NCBI RefSeq assembly: GCF_008831285.2
Contig: NC_045139.1
Span: 1,806,704-1,870,703 of the forward strand
Source of the DNA: Nymphaea colorata
Lineage: Eukaryota > Streptophyta > Magnoliopsida > Nymphaeales > Nymphaeaceae
Length of the DNA: 64,000 bases
Direction of reading: 5' to 3'
Made by a program: the position numbers and the translations under genes. Below are positions 1 to 11,700 of this stretch, in pieces. Within the stretch, counting starts at the first letter, position 1. Each line of letters begins with the position of its first letter. The notes beneath the pieces were generated by a model that was not told the origin of the DNA, did no database searches, and worked only from the letters and a program-made list of their open reading frames with translations.

Positions 1-1420
1 AAAAGCCAGTCACGGCAATCCCAACAGTCTTGAGAGACAAAGCAATGGTCAATCAGACTCTGCACATTATCGGGCCCCGATCTATTGTTAGACCAGGAAA
101 ATTTAACACAGGGATCAAGAATTTCAACGAACTGATTGGTCGTAATGAAATTATTGAAAAGAATGAACAGTCACAGGGCTGGGGGTCTACCTGATTTCTG
201 CGACATGTTCCTTACCGAATTGAAATCTCCCAAGCAAACATTCAACTTACTTATGATAGAAAGCTCTGTGCTAAGCTCATCATACTGGAGCCTCCGAATA
301 CGAAAATCCGGATGGAGATACACCCCTAAAGCTGAAAAATTCTACCAGAGCTTTGGTGCTTAACCACGATAGAGATCCAATGAACTTGCACTTTCAAAGT
401 TTGCACCTGCATCTTGTCTGCATCCCACAATAACCAAATCCTAGCCCACTGTCCATTGAGATGAATGTTAGAAATAGAATGATATCTGGGAAACTTGAAA
501 CTGAGCTTTTCCAAGGCTGTCTCATTCAATTTTGTATCTATGAGGACAACAATGTCTGGGTTAGCATGCTGAAAAATAAGCTATAGATCATGTTGGCCAG
601 TGACACCGGCCAGCGCACAAGCGTTCCAAGAGAGGAACCTATTCGCGTCTCCATAGGGTGGTGGCATACACTACTACACCCTTCCAGGTCTTCTCTGTTA
701 GGGCTATTTTCCTTTCCATCTATTTGGGTTTTATCATCTTCTTTAGGTAAAGGTACACTCATTTCCTGGTCCCCTGGATCTTCAGCAGCTGAGGAGGCTC
801 TGGCTTCAGCTGCACTGAAGCTAGAGTGGTCCATAGTCTGAGGACTTAGTAGGTCTGTGTCTGTGCAAGAAATCATTAAACCAGTCAGGATCTTCTCTGG
901 CTGAGGAAGACTGCTGAACCTCTTCTTAAAAGAGCTAGTAGTTTTGCTTTTCAATTGGCGTTTCTTCTCCATTGGGCTCTTCCGGTGAGACATCATGACA
1001 CTAGATGGTTGATCATGAGCCTCATCTATGGCCACAGAATCCACACTCTACTGGGCTTGAATGCTGCTTGCGCTAGCCGTCATCTTAGATTCAGAGGGAG
1101 CATCCACTTTATTACCTAATCTATCATGTTCCACCACTACAACGTGAGTCTCCTTGCCCTGCGTAGGTATCCCCTTGGCCTGCTCCACCGGTTTCATTCT
1201 TGTGCTTAGTGATCCGCTCATAACTAGTCCCTCCCTCTTCTGCAGTAACACTCTTCTCCTTCTCGGGCAAACTGTGAAGGGCTGAAAATCTGTTGGCCTC
1301 ATCGGCTGGACCAGCCATTTTGGTCTGAGCAAAGGACCGACATTCAAGGTTTTTAACTGTCATCCATGCCTTCCCATCTACTACTGTAGCAGGATCTACT
1401 GAGGGGGTTCTCAATTGATA
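1..1420 (-). mobile_element. LINE (L1-type) retrotransposon remnant, endonuclease part
   Basis: Read on the minus strand, about 660 down to 1 gives a broken reading frame with the pattern of a plant LINE ORF2 endonuclease. It has FLSWNACALAG near 640-610, then PDIVVLIDTKLNE near 555-520, then GQWARIWLLWDADKM near 455-410, and a GDFN-like motif near 230. These match the order of the SWN, D-E-T-K and GR-W blocks of the exonuclease-endonuclease-phosphatase fold. There is a stop after the first block and others further on, so it is dead. The stretch 660-1420 on the same strand is lysine- and serine-rich open sequence that may be the end of ORF1, but I cannot prove that. The element runs off the left edge. 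It abuts the copia gag piece at about 1420, which suggests one element inserted in the other. Confidence 0.6.
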
Positions 1421-1701
1421 CCTTAATTGCAAATAGAGTTTTCCTTGCTTTGATCATCCATTTCTTCTTAGCTTCCTTATCGACAGGAAAATTTGTATTT
1501 GATCCCAATACTATATCCAATAATTCATGTCCTAAAAAATAGGACTCCATGCAAGATTTTCAATTGCTATAATTGCTATTGTTAAGTTTTTTAATATTAT
1601 TTAATGCAACTGCTAATGTCGTCATAATTTTAGAATATAATTAGCCCAATTAATCTCACTACTAAACAAGCCCTTAGACTTAACCTTGCTCTGATACCAA
1701 T
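1421..1701 (-). mobile_element. Ty1/copia 5' internal region with start of gag
   Basis: Between the LTR and the LINE, the minus strand encodes a typical copia gag N-terminus: MESYFLGHELLDIV at about 1550-1510 followed by KKKWMIKARKTLFAIK at about 1475-1430. In family members the residue two or three before this methionine block is usually a tryptophan (N-x-W). Here the matching codon is TGA, so the frame is already broken. Homology to gag stops near 1420, where the LINE-like sequence begins. No protease, integrase or reverse transcriptase of this copy lies in the window. Confidence 0.65.
1688..1699 (-). other. Retrotransposon primer binding site (initiator Met tRNA)
   Basis: The minus strand reads TGGTATCAGAGC, the classic plant copia primer site complementary to the 3' end of initiator methionine tRNA. 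It sits two bases inside the LTR border at 1702, as expected for a 5' LTR read on the minus strand. Confidence 0.85.
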
Positions 1702-2286
1702 TGTAGGTGAAAAAGTGGGCCCTAGATATACCTTAGATCCAAACATGAATTTATGTGGAGAACAATCGAGAGAGTCTCGACGTCCAAAATAATTCTTAAT
1801 AATAAACTTGACAAAACTTACTTAATAAAAGCTTAATCACCAGACCAACAAAGTTCACAAAGTGATCTCAACAAATGATGACGTAAATGCACCAAGTATA
1901 CTTAAATAATATACTTGCATTATTTGTCAAGATAGAATTTACAAAAGTGAAGTACAAGAACTCACCTCAAACAAACTCACGTAGTGAACTATCACGAAGT
2001 ACCCAACTCCTTTGCACTTGAGCTCACACTTGAAACCCCCACACTTGAGCTCACGAAATGAACACACGAGCTAAACTCTTGCTCACTCACCACTCACTTG
2101 ATTTTTTGATGCTTTACAAAATGGCTAGTCACTCCTATTTATAGGGAGGACAAGTCGGTGCCGAAGGTTCCACCACTTTTATTTTCTCTCCTTTTTTTTT
2201 ATTATTAGTCACCGACTTAAGGGGAGGTTCACGAATTGCTTGAGTCTTCTCTACTCTTCCAAGAGAGTTGGTGATGACTCTTTACA
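1702..2286 (-). repeat. 5' LTR of a Ty1/copia element
   Basis: The 585-bp block starts TGTAGG and ends TTTACA on the plus strand, so it has TG...CA borders. The primer site lies just outside its inner edge. A TATA-like motif, CCTATAAATAG on the minus strand, lies at 2135-2145 and would be the element's promoter. A diverged relative of this LTR sits inside TNL pseudogene E at 48934-49401. It shares the first 40 or so bases, the tracts rich in CTCAC and GAAGTGAAC, and the last 25 bases. No target duplication can be checked because the other LTR is not in the window. Confidence 0.75.
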
Positions 2287-2891
2287 TTTATGTCTAATTC
2301 TTTCAGCAAAAAGGCTCTTTAGACATGCACCATATCCAAGAACATTTCCTGTGGATCAGATTTGGTTTACTACGTTGCTTTAAAGCAAAACTTCCAATAT
2401 TTGATATAGCCTTTGATTAATCAAACAAGTACGTGACTCTTCACGTCGTAAGCGAATCACAAGCATGTTCATGAATGAGTTCAAATAATTTTATGTAAGA
2501 AAATACGGGGCCTTCGACGTGAATCTTATACCAATTTCAGATATTAGCTGGATACAAATGATGCATTAATATCTTAAAATTTAATGAGACAATCCGGCAG
2601 ACTTCCAGTGTCTCAAAACAATATTCAATAACAAACTCAACAAAAAATCACTTAACCAATTGTCAGTAACCAAATCAATACAAGGTCACAAATTTAAATT
2701 AATCAAATAACATAATAACTGGCACAATACAAAAAATCACTTAACCAATTGTCAGTAACCCATATTTGTGGTAAAGGAGGGTCCGTGGCGGAACCTGCCC
2801 ATTATAAGAACAAGAGGCACAAGTATGTTCTGAATCGTCTCAGACTTTCTTCTTGTCAATGATTCCTTCATATTTCTACTTGTGATTTGCC
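2287..2891. other. 3' flank of TNL gene A with a short direct repeat
   Basis: No gene is seen. A 30-base segment (AAAAAATCACTTAACCAATT and following) occurs twice, at 2642-2672 and 2731-2761, about 89 bases apart. The rest is AT-rich and probably holds the 3' untranslated region and polyadenylation signals of gene A, which ends at 2892. Confidence 0.4.
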
Positions 2892-5800
2892 TCATAGGAG
2901 AAGCAAGTCTTCACTTAGTCCAACTGGCAAGTGTTTGAGTCTCTTGCATCCTGTTACCGACAACAATTCCAGCTTTTGTAACGATGTTATTGAACTTGGT
3001 ATCTCCTTGATATTAGTGCCATGAAGGAGAAGCTGAGTCAGGTTTTCTAAATTTCCAATGGAAGAAGGCAATCTCTCAAGTTTCTTGCAAGAACCAAGAT
3101 GTAAGATCTCTAGCTTCCTCAGAAATACCACAGACTCTGGCAGTTCCATCAATGATACGTTTTCCAAGAGAAGCTCAATGAGTGATCCAAGATCTCCGAT
3201 GCAATCAGGTAAAGCTTGAATTCTATTACAACGTGAAAGGTTCAGATACCGGAGGTACTCTAGTGAGGCTATGGTGTGAGGCATTCCTGTGATCAATGGG
3301 CAGTTAGAGAGTGAAAGTTCTTCCAGAAGGCATAAGTCTGCAATCCATTCTGGTACTTCTGCTAGCAGTTGGCAGTTATTTAGATGCAACAAGTGAAGAT
3401 TTTTCTGGAGAGAAATGGAGATCGGCAACTTCTGTATCCCTGTTCCGGAAAAATAAAGGTATTTTAAATGCCGGTCATCTAGGTGCTTCATTGCATATTG
3501 GTCCTTGGTTGAATGATTTGACTCATGCAAGCGGTATATTCCGGATGCAGGGTTACCAACGGGCTCCAAATTAGGGAACCCAATAATCTGAAGCTTTTTC
3601 AATGTCAATTCCCTCAATACTGAATCTGGCAGTTTATTCAAGCTACTGCAATTGGAAACGTCAAGTTCCTCAAGGGCTATCAATTGAACAATGCGGTCGG
3701 GCAGGCTTTCCAAGCTAGAGCAGTTTGCAAGGATTAGCCGTTTGAGTGAAGCCAAGGATGACATACAGTCAGGGAGCTCCTTCAGCTTTCCGCAGCTGCT
3801 CATACTCAATACCGCCAACCTCTTGGGATTTGCAATAGAATCATGGACCTTAAGCAAATTATCACAGCGATCCAGCACCAATTTCTCCAAGCCAGGGAAT
3901 ACAGACAGATTGGGAGTTTCGGTTAACTCATTGCAGGCGGTGAGATCAAGAAATTTTAGGCTTCGAAAGGCCGTTTTTGTTGCTTTTCTTTGTCCAGTAA
4001 GCCATCTCGCAATGCCTAAACCCTGACACAAAGAAAAGAGATAAAGAGAGAATCAGTAGCTATTTCTTCATCTTCTGCAAGACCAGCAGGGACATAAGAA
4101 ACTAAATGAAATCTATCAAATGGAGGAACTGACCGCACTGCTCGAAGACAGCGCTTGCTTTGTTTGCACTCCAGTTAACTTGCTATATGACAGATCCATA
4201 GCAGCGACTTCCTTGAAATAAAAATCAGATGAAAGAAATTTCAGCGGGCACCCTTGCCACTGCAGCCACTTGATACCTCTAGGCATCCTTTTGCATTGAC
4301 CAGATAAGTCAACATGATTGATCACGAGCAATCTAAGACTGTCCATCCAGGCAAAATCCACAACATTGATGGGGAATCTTAAGGCATGGCCATTTTCTCT
4401 CCGCCTTGGGTAAGTAAGGCTGATTCCTTCTATATTTCTTGCTCCCTTGTGAAAAACAAAATTTTTCAGAATGCATAAAGGGAGGGAAAGAGAGAGAGAG
4501 AGATAGCCGATAAAATGAAAATTATAACAAAATTCAGGAACAAGAAATCCCCTAAATAAAGGAGCAATCCGCAAAATCAGAACCAAAAAACAAAATATAC
4601 AATACAATGCACAGTAAAACGAAATAAGATGAGTGAAAAAAGAGTAAGGCTGATTCCTTCTATATTTCTTGCTCCCTTGTGAAAAACAAAATTCTTCAGA
4701 ATGCATAAAGGGAGGGAAGGAGAGAGAGAAAGAGAGAGAGAGAAAGAGCACCCATGAAATGAGAATTATAACAAAATTCAAGAACAAGAAGTCCCCTAGA
4801 TACAAGAGCAATCCGCAAAATCAGAACCAAAAAACAAAATATACAATACATTGCACATTAAAATGAAATAAGAGGGGTGAAAAGAGAGTAGAAAGATGGA
4901 GTGACACATTCACTCAGCTGCAGACAGAGAACGGTGCCATAATTGAATGACAAAATGTACATCCCTTACACAAGACGAGCCACAGAATCCGGCAGAGAGA
5001 AGGTGCCCCAAAGACCATGTTGTTGCGTTTCTTTCAAATGTGCCACCAAGCTGAAATGAACCACAACTTCCAGAAAGAGAGAGAGAAAGAAAGATCATTT
5101 ACTCTGGCTTAGTTTCTAAGATCATTACTTCCTCACCACATAGGATACCGGCTTTGTAAGTTTTGATCAACAACAATTACAGTACTGCTGAAACTTGTGA
5201 ATTGCTTATTTTAGTAAAATCATCACATTATTTTCAATATATATATATATATATTTTAAGTTAAAGAAGTTATAACATGTTACGTAATTTCTTGCATCCT
5301 ATTCAATTAGCCCTGATGCATGCTGTATGCCTCAGTAGCATTTTATGCTGCGTTCACATGTTCTTCCAAATGTTACTTGATGGATTCCTATTACTCCTGA
5401 CGCCGATAAAGAAGTTCATAGTTTGGATGTATTTGTGTGTACATATATGTGTATTTGCATCCGCGTGAATGGATTCACCGAAACGTAGGAAAACTGAAGG
5501 ATTAATTGAGCTCACAAAACTCATAATTTATGATTATTGTTTGCCATTCTGCGTCGCCTTACATCACTCTTACATGTCCCTTTCTCAAACGCCTAAATTC
5601 TTTAGCTACCTCATTCGTACTTCCCCTTTGTCACGATGTAAAAGAATGACTTCCTCCCGCGTTTCTATTTACTCACGCAGAAGAAAGAAATGAAAGAAAA
5701 CCAAGAAGGTAATGTTACCTTTTGCAGCCGTAGCACATGCATCATTGCTTCTTGGGTCCACAACCTACTCCGCGTCTCGCGTCCGCTTCCAGGTTCATTT

Positions 5801-8398
5801 AAAACAATGTGCATGCCCAGTTCTCGCAAAGTGTCGTGCATCTCCAATTTGCCATTAACGATTTTTATTAGAGATTTGCGAGTAAGAGCTTCAACTGAAA
5901 GTCTTGACGAAAATCCACAAGCATCCCATATGAAAATGGCAGTTTCTTGATCAATTCCACTTAAGAAGCAGGCAACATCAAGGAAGATGGATTTCTGATC
6001 TCTGCTACTCAAACGGTCATAGCTCATTTTTAGCGTCCGGTAAATCCAGTAATCACCAAGTCTCCGGTAAAGCCAGTCACGACGAAGTCCTCGGTAAATC
6101 CAGTTATTACTAAGTCGGCGATAAATCCAACTATGACCAAGCCCCCTCATGGCGTTTAGTATTCTATGCCAATCGTTTGAATCTTTGTTATCAGTCAGAG
6201 TTGATGCCACGGTTCTAATAGCTAATGGCCAACCATGGAGGGCCCTAACTATTCCCAAGGATAGCTCTTCATATCCATCAGCTGGGGAGTTTTCTCTAAA
6301 AGCATACCAACTGAAAAGTTCGAGAGCTTCATTTTCATCCAGCTGTATTAGCGGCATGGAGATCTTATGTTTTTCCCAATCAGGAAGAGCATCGAGCACT
6401 CCCTCATCCCTTGTAGTGATAATGACTCTGCTGCCTGGATGGAACCATTCCTGTTTTCCAACCATTGCTTGAATTTGCTCTATACTATCAACGTCATCAA
6501 GAAAAATCAGTACCCTCTTCTTCTGCAAAATCTTCTGAAGTATAGCAGTTCCTTCACTGGCATTAGATATGTTATTCTGTACTCCAATTTCAGACATTTC
6601 AGACACCAATTTTCTTTGCAAGCCGACGAGTCCTTCTGTTCCGTGAGAATATTCTCCCCCAATGCTATCAATGAAGCAACAGGATTCAAACCATCTGTAA
6701 ATTTTGTTGTAGACAGCCTTCGCAACTGTTGTCTTGCCAAGGCCTCCCACTCCTTGGATTCCCACCATTCTTGCGCCATCGTAAGAGTCGATTTTCAAAT
6801 TCTTGATGATATCGTTTGCCCGCGACTTGATTCCAACAAGATACTCGCCTACATTTGGTGGAGCTTTATCTAATTCTTTTAGGATCCTCTGAACAATCAT
6901 GTCAACTAGCGTTGCCTCCAGTCTGAAAATTAATTCAGCAAAAAAAGGATATATAAGAATTAGGAATTCGGCTGCTACATATCGATTTGGTCACCATGTT
7001 GATAAAGAACATAATGATTTTCTCGTGTAATAATTGGCATCAGCCGTCAGTACTACGATGACCCTCGGCCATGCTCGCCCAATGTCCTTGGTACTTCACG
7101 TTTCTTTAATCACAAATAAATTTTAAGAATATCTTTGCAACTATCTAACTTTTATGACTAAAAAATTTCTGCTTCATGGCTTCACGCAATGTCGATGTAC
7201 ACGTAATTTTCTAACGCATATTAGAAACTTGGTAAGACTTTAGAGTGTTGGCGTCTATGCTCTTCATGTTATAAGATTGAACTTAACACAGATAAGTTGG
7301 TTCTTCGGTTTTCAAATGTGCAAGTCTACGTGCAATTGGTTTCGAAATTCTTGTGTAAGCAAATATTGCGATTGCGTATTCCATAATATCCAACCCGCTT
7401 AAATATAAACTTCATATCATATTAGCCGTAGTGCTGGTCAGATCCGATTTTGGTTTTTAATTATAAGGTTTGAATCTGACTCTGAACCACAATCCGATTA
7501 CATAGAATACAATTACATCCCCAATCATAGTTCATTTGGAGGGGAACTGGACTACTTTACCCGAATAGTTGAGTACCTCCATATGAAACACATCCATGTA
7601 CACATGGTTGTGTTTATCAATTTCATCTCATTCATGTGGATACCCAATTGGTTAAAAAGGAAATTCAAATGATTGAAATCAAATTTATGGCTTTTATGTC
7701 AGTAGCGGAGTCAGAAGAATTATTTGGTTGAGGGACTTAGAGTCACTCGCCTGTGTGCCTCACGTAATTTTTAGTCTCTGGCAGGTAGCAAGGCGCTATA
7801 AGCGTCGAAGCAGTCGATTTGCGTCAAATAATTAACAACCCAGAAGCATGATATGAATTTTGAATGGCAGCCAAGTTAGAAAAGAGTGTGGGAAGTGGAG
7901 TTCATGCCTGTCTGGTATTTTCTCACTTTCATAACCAGGAAACTTTGATGCCTTCCTCAAAGCCTCCCTCCATTCCTTCACCGTCTCGTCGTTCACCCCC
8001 ATATCTTTCTCGTGCTCCAGGACGGCGCCTGTGAACGGTTCCGTCTGCTGGCACACATCGGTTGGATCAATTCTATAGAAAACAGGAAGGATTAGCCTCC
8101 CAGCTTCTCCCGTCCTCGCTACCCACACGATCTTTTCATTCTCTGTGAGACACCAAGTGGAGCGTGCATAGTTCAAAGAAAAGACGACTACGAAGATCCG
8201 CGACCTCTCGATCACGTCAAAGAGCCTGCCGATCTCCTTGCGTTCCTCCAAAACCTTGCTGTCTCGAAATACTCGGACGCCGCTTTGGCGGAGAGCGTGG
8301 TAGAGATGGTCGGCAAATGTCTTGCCCGTGTCTATTTGCCGGAAGCTCAGGAAAACGTCATACTCGAACAGCTGTGCCGATGAAAAGGCCCTGGCCAT
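2892..8398 (-). CDS. TNL gene A: TIR-NB-ARC-LRR immune receptor, apparently intact
   Basis: Proposed exons on the minus strand are 8398-7908 (TIR), 6922-5719 (NB-ARC), 4445-4134 (linker) and 4022-2892 (LRR). They add up to 1,046 codons with no stop. The start is the methionine of MARAFSSAQ, just before the TIR; an in-frame ATG at 8434 would add 12 residues. The TIR keeps YDVFLSFR and WCLTE, which holds the glutamate aligned with the catalytic residue of plant TIR NADases. NB-ARC motifs, roughly residues 220-480, are GVGGLGKTT (P-loop), VLIFLDDVD (kinase 2), GSRVIITTRDEG (RNBS-B), GWPLAI (GLPL with L changed to W) and MHD, intact as LEMHDTLREL. The last exon has about 14 leucine-rich repeats and stops right after them, with no room for the usual post-LRR C-JID domain. 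Odd points are a GC donor at the end of exon 1, a four-copy 27-bp repeat in the NB-ARC and a 230-bp duplication at intron 2. It is an intracellular immune receptor by family; the ligand is unknown. Confidence 0.85.
4414..4873 (-). repeat. 230-bp tandem duplication over exon 3 start and intron 2 of gene A
   Basis: Copies at 4414-4643 and 4644-4873 are almost identical. Each carries the intron 2 acceptor (ACAAG before GGAGCAAGAAA), the first bases of exon 3 and a GA-rich tract. Only the copy next to the rest of exon 3 continues into coding sequence, at 4445. The outer copy offers a decoy acceptor at about 4675. Confidence 0.85.
6036..6143 (-). repeat. Four tandem 27-bp repeats inside the NB-ARC exon of gene A
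   Basis: Units at 6036-6062, 6063-6089, 6090-6116 and 6117-6143 encode four nine-residue steps of the form xWIYRxLxx (WIYRRLSN, WIYRGLRR, WLYRRLGD, WIYRTLKM). All the other TNLs here have one unit at this place, for example DDEIYRTLRVSYDDL. Being multiples of three, the extra 81 bases keep the frame. They fall between the GLPL and RNBS-D motifs in the ARC region. Confidence 0.9.
6923..7907 (-). other. Intron 1 of gene A with repeat also found in cluster flanks
   Basis: No coding sequence is seen. The part near 7430-7520 (GGTCAGATCCGATTTTGG and following) matches the repeated segments 3' of TNLs C, D and F. The part near 7640-7690 resembles intron 1 of the other genes. The acceptor is TTTTCAG at 6923-6929. 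Confidence 0.5.
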
Positions 8399-8434
8399 GG
8401 TTCGTTGCAGCGGCGTTGCTTCTCCGTCGTTCAA

Positions 8435-9501
8435 TCTTTTCGCCTAGCAATGCCAATGAACTCGCCTAGAAATGTCAAAGACACATCTTAAACCATAAAA
8501 AAATTATCTAGAAGGGCATAATGACCAAAATATCTTAAATAAAGTAACAAATGAAAAAAAGTTTAGAAAGACAAAAAATGAACAACAAAAATGTGAAGTC
8601 TAAAATATATATACTTTTATAAATTTTTAAAAAATACACCATACATCTTTTTTTTTTCTTAATTGTATATTTGTTGCGTGCATCCAAGTCCGTCACCCAA
8701 GGTCACATGGTCAAAAGGAAAGTTAAAATAGTTATAAATGAAGGTGTTTAATGACTATAATACCCTTCATTATAATTTTGAAAGCATTAATGAAAAAGTT
8801 AAAAGTGCATTTTTTTTTAAAAAAAATTCTAAAATACCTTACTCTGTTAATATTTTTTGAATGCACATATATATGTTATGTGTACATAGGAAAGCCCACA
8901 TGGCATGGATTGATTTCAAGGCAAAGCCTGGAACTCTCCCCTTTCTAATATTCCCATGTTACTTAAACATGAAAATTTTAATACGTCCACCGTCATGGAA
9001 AATGAAAAAAAAAAAACTTGCAGTGTTTTTCATTTTTTCATGCCATTCAATGCTTGTTGGTTTCAACCTTTGTTTATTGATATAAAAATAGTTTCCATTG
9101 TGGTACAGTTCTACAAGTTGAACTGAAAAAGTTTAGAAACAGATATTTTTTTGAAAAATCCTTAAAATTCCCCAACTCTTACCTTCTTTTTTGGGGTGCA
9201 TATATGTTGCACGACCATTTTTTTGAAAAATCCTTAAAATTCCCCAACTCTTACCTTCTGTTTTGGGGTTTGCATGCACCACCCTCATGCATACAACTCA
9301 CTCTCTAAATTAACCAAATTAAAAGCATGAGATGAGACATCTTTTATTTTATATTAACTTGAAGGAGAATCAAACTTATTGTCACTATCAAACAAAAAAA
9401 TAAGAAACAAAACGAAGAGGAGATTTAGATTACCTAAAACCAGCGGTGGAGTCCGAAAATGTGGCTGGAGGGGCATTTGTTTAAACAAACTCAAATTTGG
9501 T

Positions 9502-9503
<2 letters not shown>
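8435..9503. other. Upstream region of gene A, no gene seen
   Basis: AT-rich sequence with poly-T and poly-A runs and no coding sequence I can support. A 45-base stretch (TTTTTTTGAAAAATCCTTAA and following) is present twice, at about 9148 and 9219. The promoter of gene A should lie here, but I see no clear TATA motif that I would defend. Confidence 0.35.

Positions 9504-9581
<78 letters not shown>
9504..9581. repeat. (TA)n microsatellite
   Basis: An uninterrupted run of about 39 AT dinucleotides. Translations rich in alternating tyrosine and isoleucine on both strands come only from this repeat. Confidence 0.98.
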
Positions 9582-9586
<5 letters not shown>

Positions 9587-10514
9587 ATAAATATTTAAGA
9601 GTTCTATTTAAAAATAAAAAACTTTTAAGAGGCTGGTGTGGACAACTGCACACACCAGCCACAATGTGGCTATACCACTGCCTAAAACTAGTTTTTGAAG
9701 GCTAAATCTGGTTTTGATTATGTAACTAAGTTTTTGGAGTGTTTAAGTATAATCAAAATCGAGTTTGAAAAAAAACCTAATTTTAAAAAACCTGGTCTTG
9801 TAGAAAGGATTGAAAAACCTAGTAGTCTTAATCAAATGACTCACAAGAAGCCAGGTTTCAGAAATGTCACCTAGACAAACAACCGCAATATTCAGAACTC
9901 ACTCAAAATATAGTTTTTATTGAACCAAGCTTCCATAAAACTAAGTTAGACTAAGGTGCCGTGGGCCTTCAGAACTATGTTTTTGAAATGGTTTGGTTAC
10001 CAATAAATTTAGGTTGAAAGAAAATCCAATTTTGATAAAACCTACTTTTGTAAGAGAAACTGAGAAATGAAAACAACCAAATAAATAAATTGAAATTTTA
10101 AATTTCATTAAAAAACTTGGTTTCGTTGCCACTTGCATTTTTTAAAATTAACAAGAAAGTCATCGAGTACCCAATGGGTATAAAGTTAAGGGTCAATGAC
10201 ATCGAACCAGGACCAGCTCCACTTTGTATAGACTTGCACTGGCTTGACCCACTCAACCACAAGCCAAGTGTTTCTAAGGGTGCTATGGACAAGAAAGTCA
10301 TTAATGATGTACTACAAGTTTTTAAGTCAGCCCATTGTTAGTATTGTACATTTATTTTTATATATAGGTGTGTGGTCCTTCAAGCCATATGATTTTTTTT
10401 TGGCCTACAATAGAAAATGCTTATTAATAAATCTTATTGAATAAATTTATATTATCCTTTACTTGCGGGAGCTTGATAGCACCTCATCCAACCTCTTCTT
10501 AATTTTAAAAATGC
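9582..10514. other. Intergenic, no gene seen
   Basis: AT-rich sequence with diverged internal repeats of a TTTTTAAAAACCTGGTTTTG type motif around 9690-10140. Short open frames here show no recognisable domain. Confidence 0.3.
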
Positions 10515-10930
10515 TAGTGGTAACCAAACCTAGTTTTACAATGAAATTTAAAATTTCAATGATGCAGACAAACAGATGCAAAAGTGACGAGACCTTTACA
10601 ATGGTTGTGATGTCCGCTCGAAGATTGAAAAGTAAAACTTCAAAATTCTGCACTTGGCTTTTAAAGAAGTCGTTGTTTCGCATCATCCAAATGTGCCACG
10701 CATAAAACACATTGACTTGCCAACGAGAAACCTTTGCATGGGGAATGGGGCGCCCACATTGTGCATTAATACAGACCATCAGTTCCGCCTTGGTAACAAA
10801 ATCCCTCCATCCAACGGCTCCATCTTTGCCCAAAACCCCAAAACCAATGTGAAGCACTTCCGCCTTCCTAGCAAATTCCTCAATCCAACGTCTCCATCTT
10901 TGCCCAAAACCCAGCCGTAACACTCAAGCA
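10515..10930 (-). mobile_element. LINE ORF2 C-terminal remnant (zf-RVT region)
   Basis: The minus strand has an open frame with the pattern found after the reverse transcriptase in plant LINEs: WRRWIEEFARKAEV, then VNVFYAWHIWMMRNNDFF, then a region like FNLRADITTIVK. The Y-x-x-W-x-x-R-N block followed by an E-rich or L-rich helix is typical of the zf-RVT segment. There is no reverse transcriptase core upstream on this strand, so it is an isolated fragment. Confidence 0.55.
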
Positions 10931-11379
10931 AGACTAAGATAAAGTAGAACGATGGCTACACGACAAGAAAGTTGTCTATCCGCTTCGGGAAAGGGTCGTG
11001 GCGGATGAAGCTAACCCGTCTCACTGGACCCGCTCTTTTATTTTACCGCGTTATTTAAGTGGAAGAGCAAGATGTGGGTAGGACCAAGTCAGGGGATGCG
11101 GGCAGGGAGAAACTGTTATTTCTCAACATCGGGAGAGAGAGAGAGACATGTGAACCATAATTCTCGCAATCCTGAACATGTCAACTTGCTATGAGCTAAG
11201 ATCATATTCTTCAATACTTAATTTAAGTATTTCAGACTTTAGTTTCAATTCATTCTTTCTCTTTGAGTTCACTTACAAATCTGTAAATTCACCAAGGATC
11301 ATCTAGTTCCAGACACTTCAGTTCCGTGCAACTCAATTTTTCGAGCAGGGTTCTGATCAATATAGGATTTAGTTCTCTG

Positions 11380-11700
11380 AATTCTTTGAATCGTTGCGAT
11401 CAGATATTCCTAGCAGAGTATTTTTAACTTCATATTTGTTAACAAAAATGAGATAGTACCAGACTACCTGCTTCCAGAAGCAAAAGGAATTGGAGGAGGT
11501 CTTGCATGCATCATAACAAAAAATTTTAAATAAACTCAAAGCTCTTCTATTAGTAGCTGAAAATGGAAGTATATTACTCTTACATAACTGACAATTAGAA
11601 CACTTTTCATTTCCAACATCATTATTAACATTTTTATGTGAAAAAAAATTATGTGAGTCCAACTTCTTAACAAATGACTCCTAGATTAATGAGCCTATCT
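11380..11700 (-). mobile_element. Ty1/copia pol fragment (pre-integrase zinc finger)
   Basis: The minus strand contains CSNCQLCKSNILPFSATNRR, which fits the C-x-x-C then K-x-x-x-x-PF pattern of the copia GAG-pre-integrase and integrase zinc finger. The frame breaks soon after, before any catalytic DDE residues. Confidence 0.5.

Noticed and set aside
9354-9662. Open frames of alternating Tyr-Ile on both strands
   Set aside because: They are translations of the (TA)n repeat and have no coding support. The same applies at 14410-14607 and 20594-20904.
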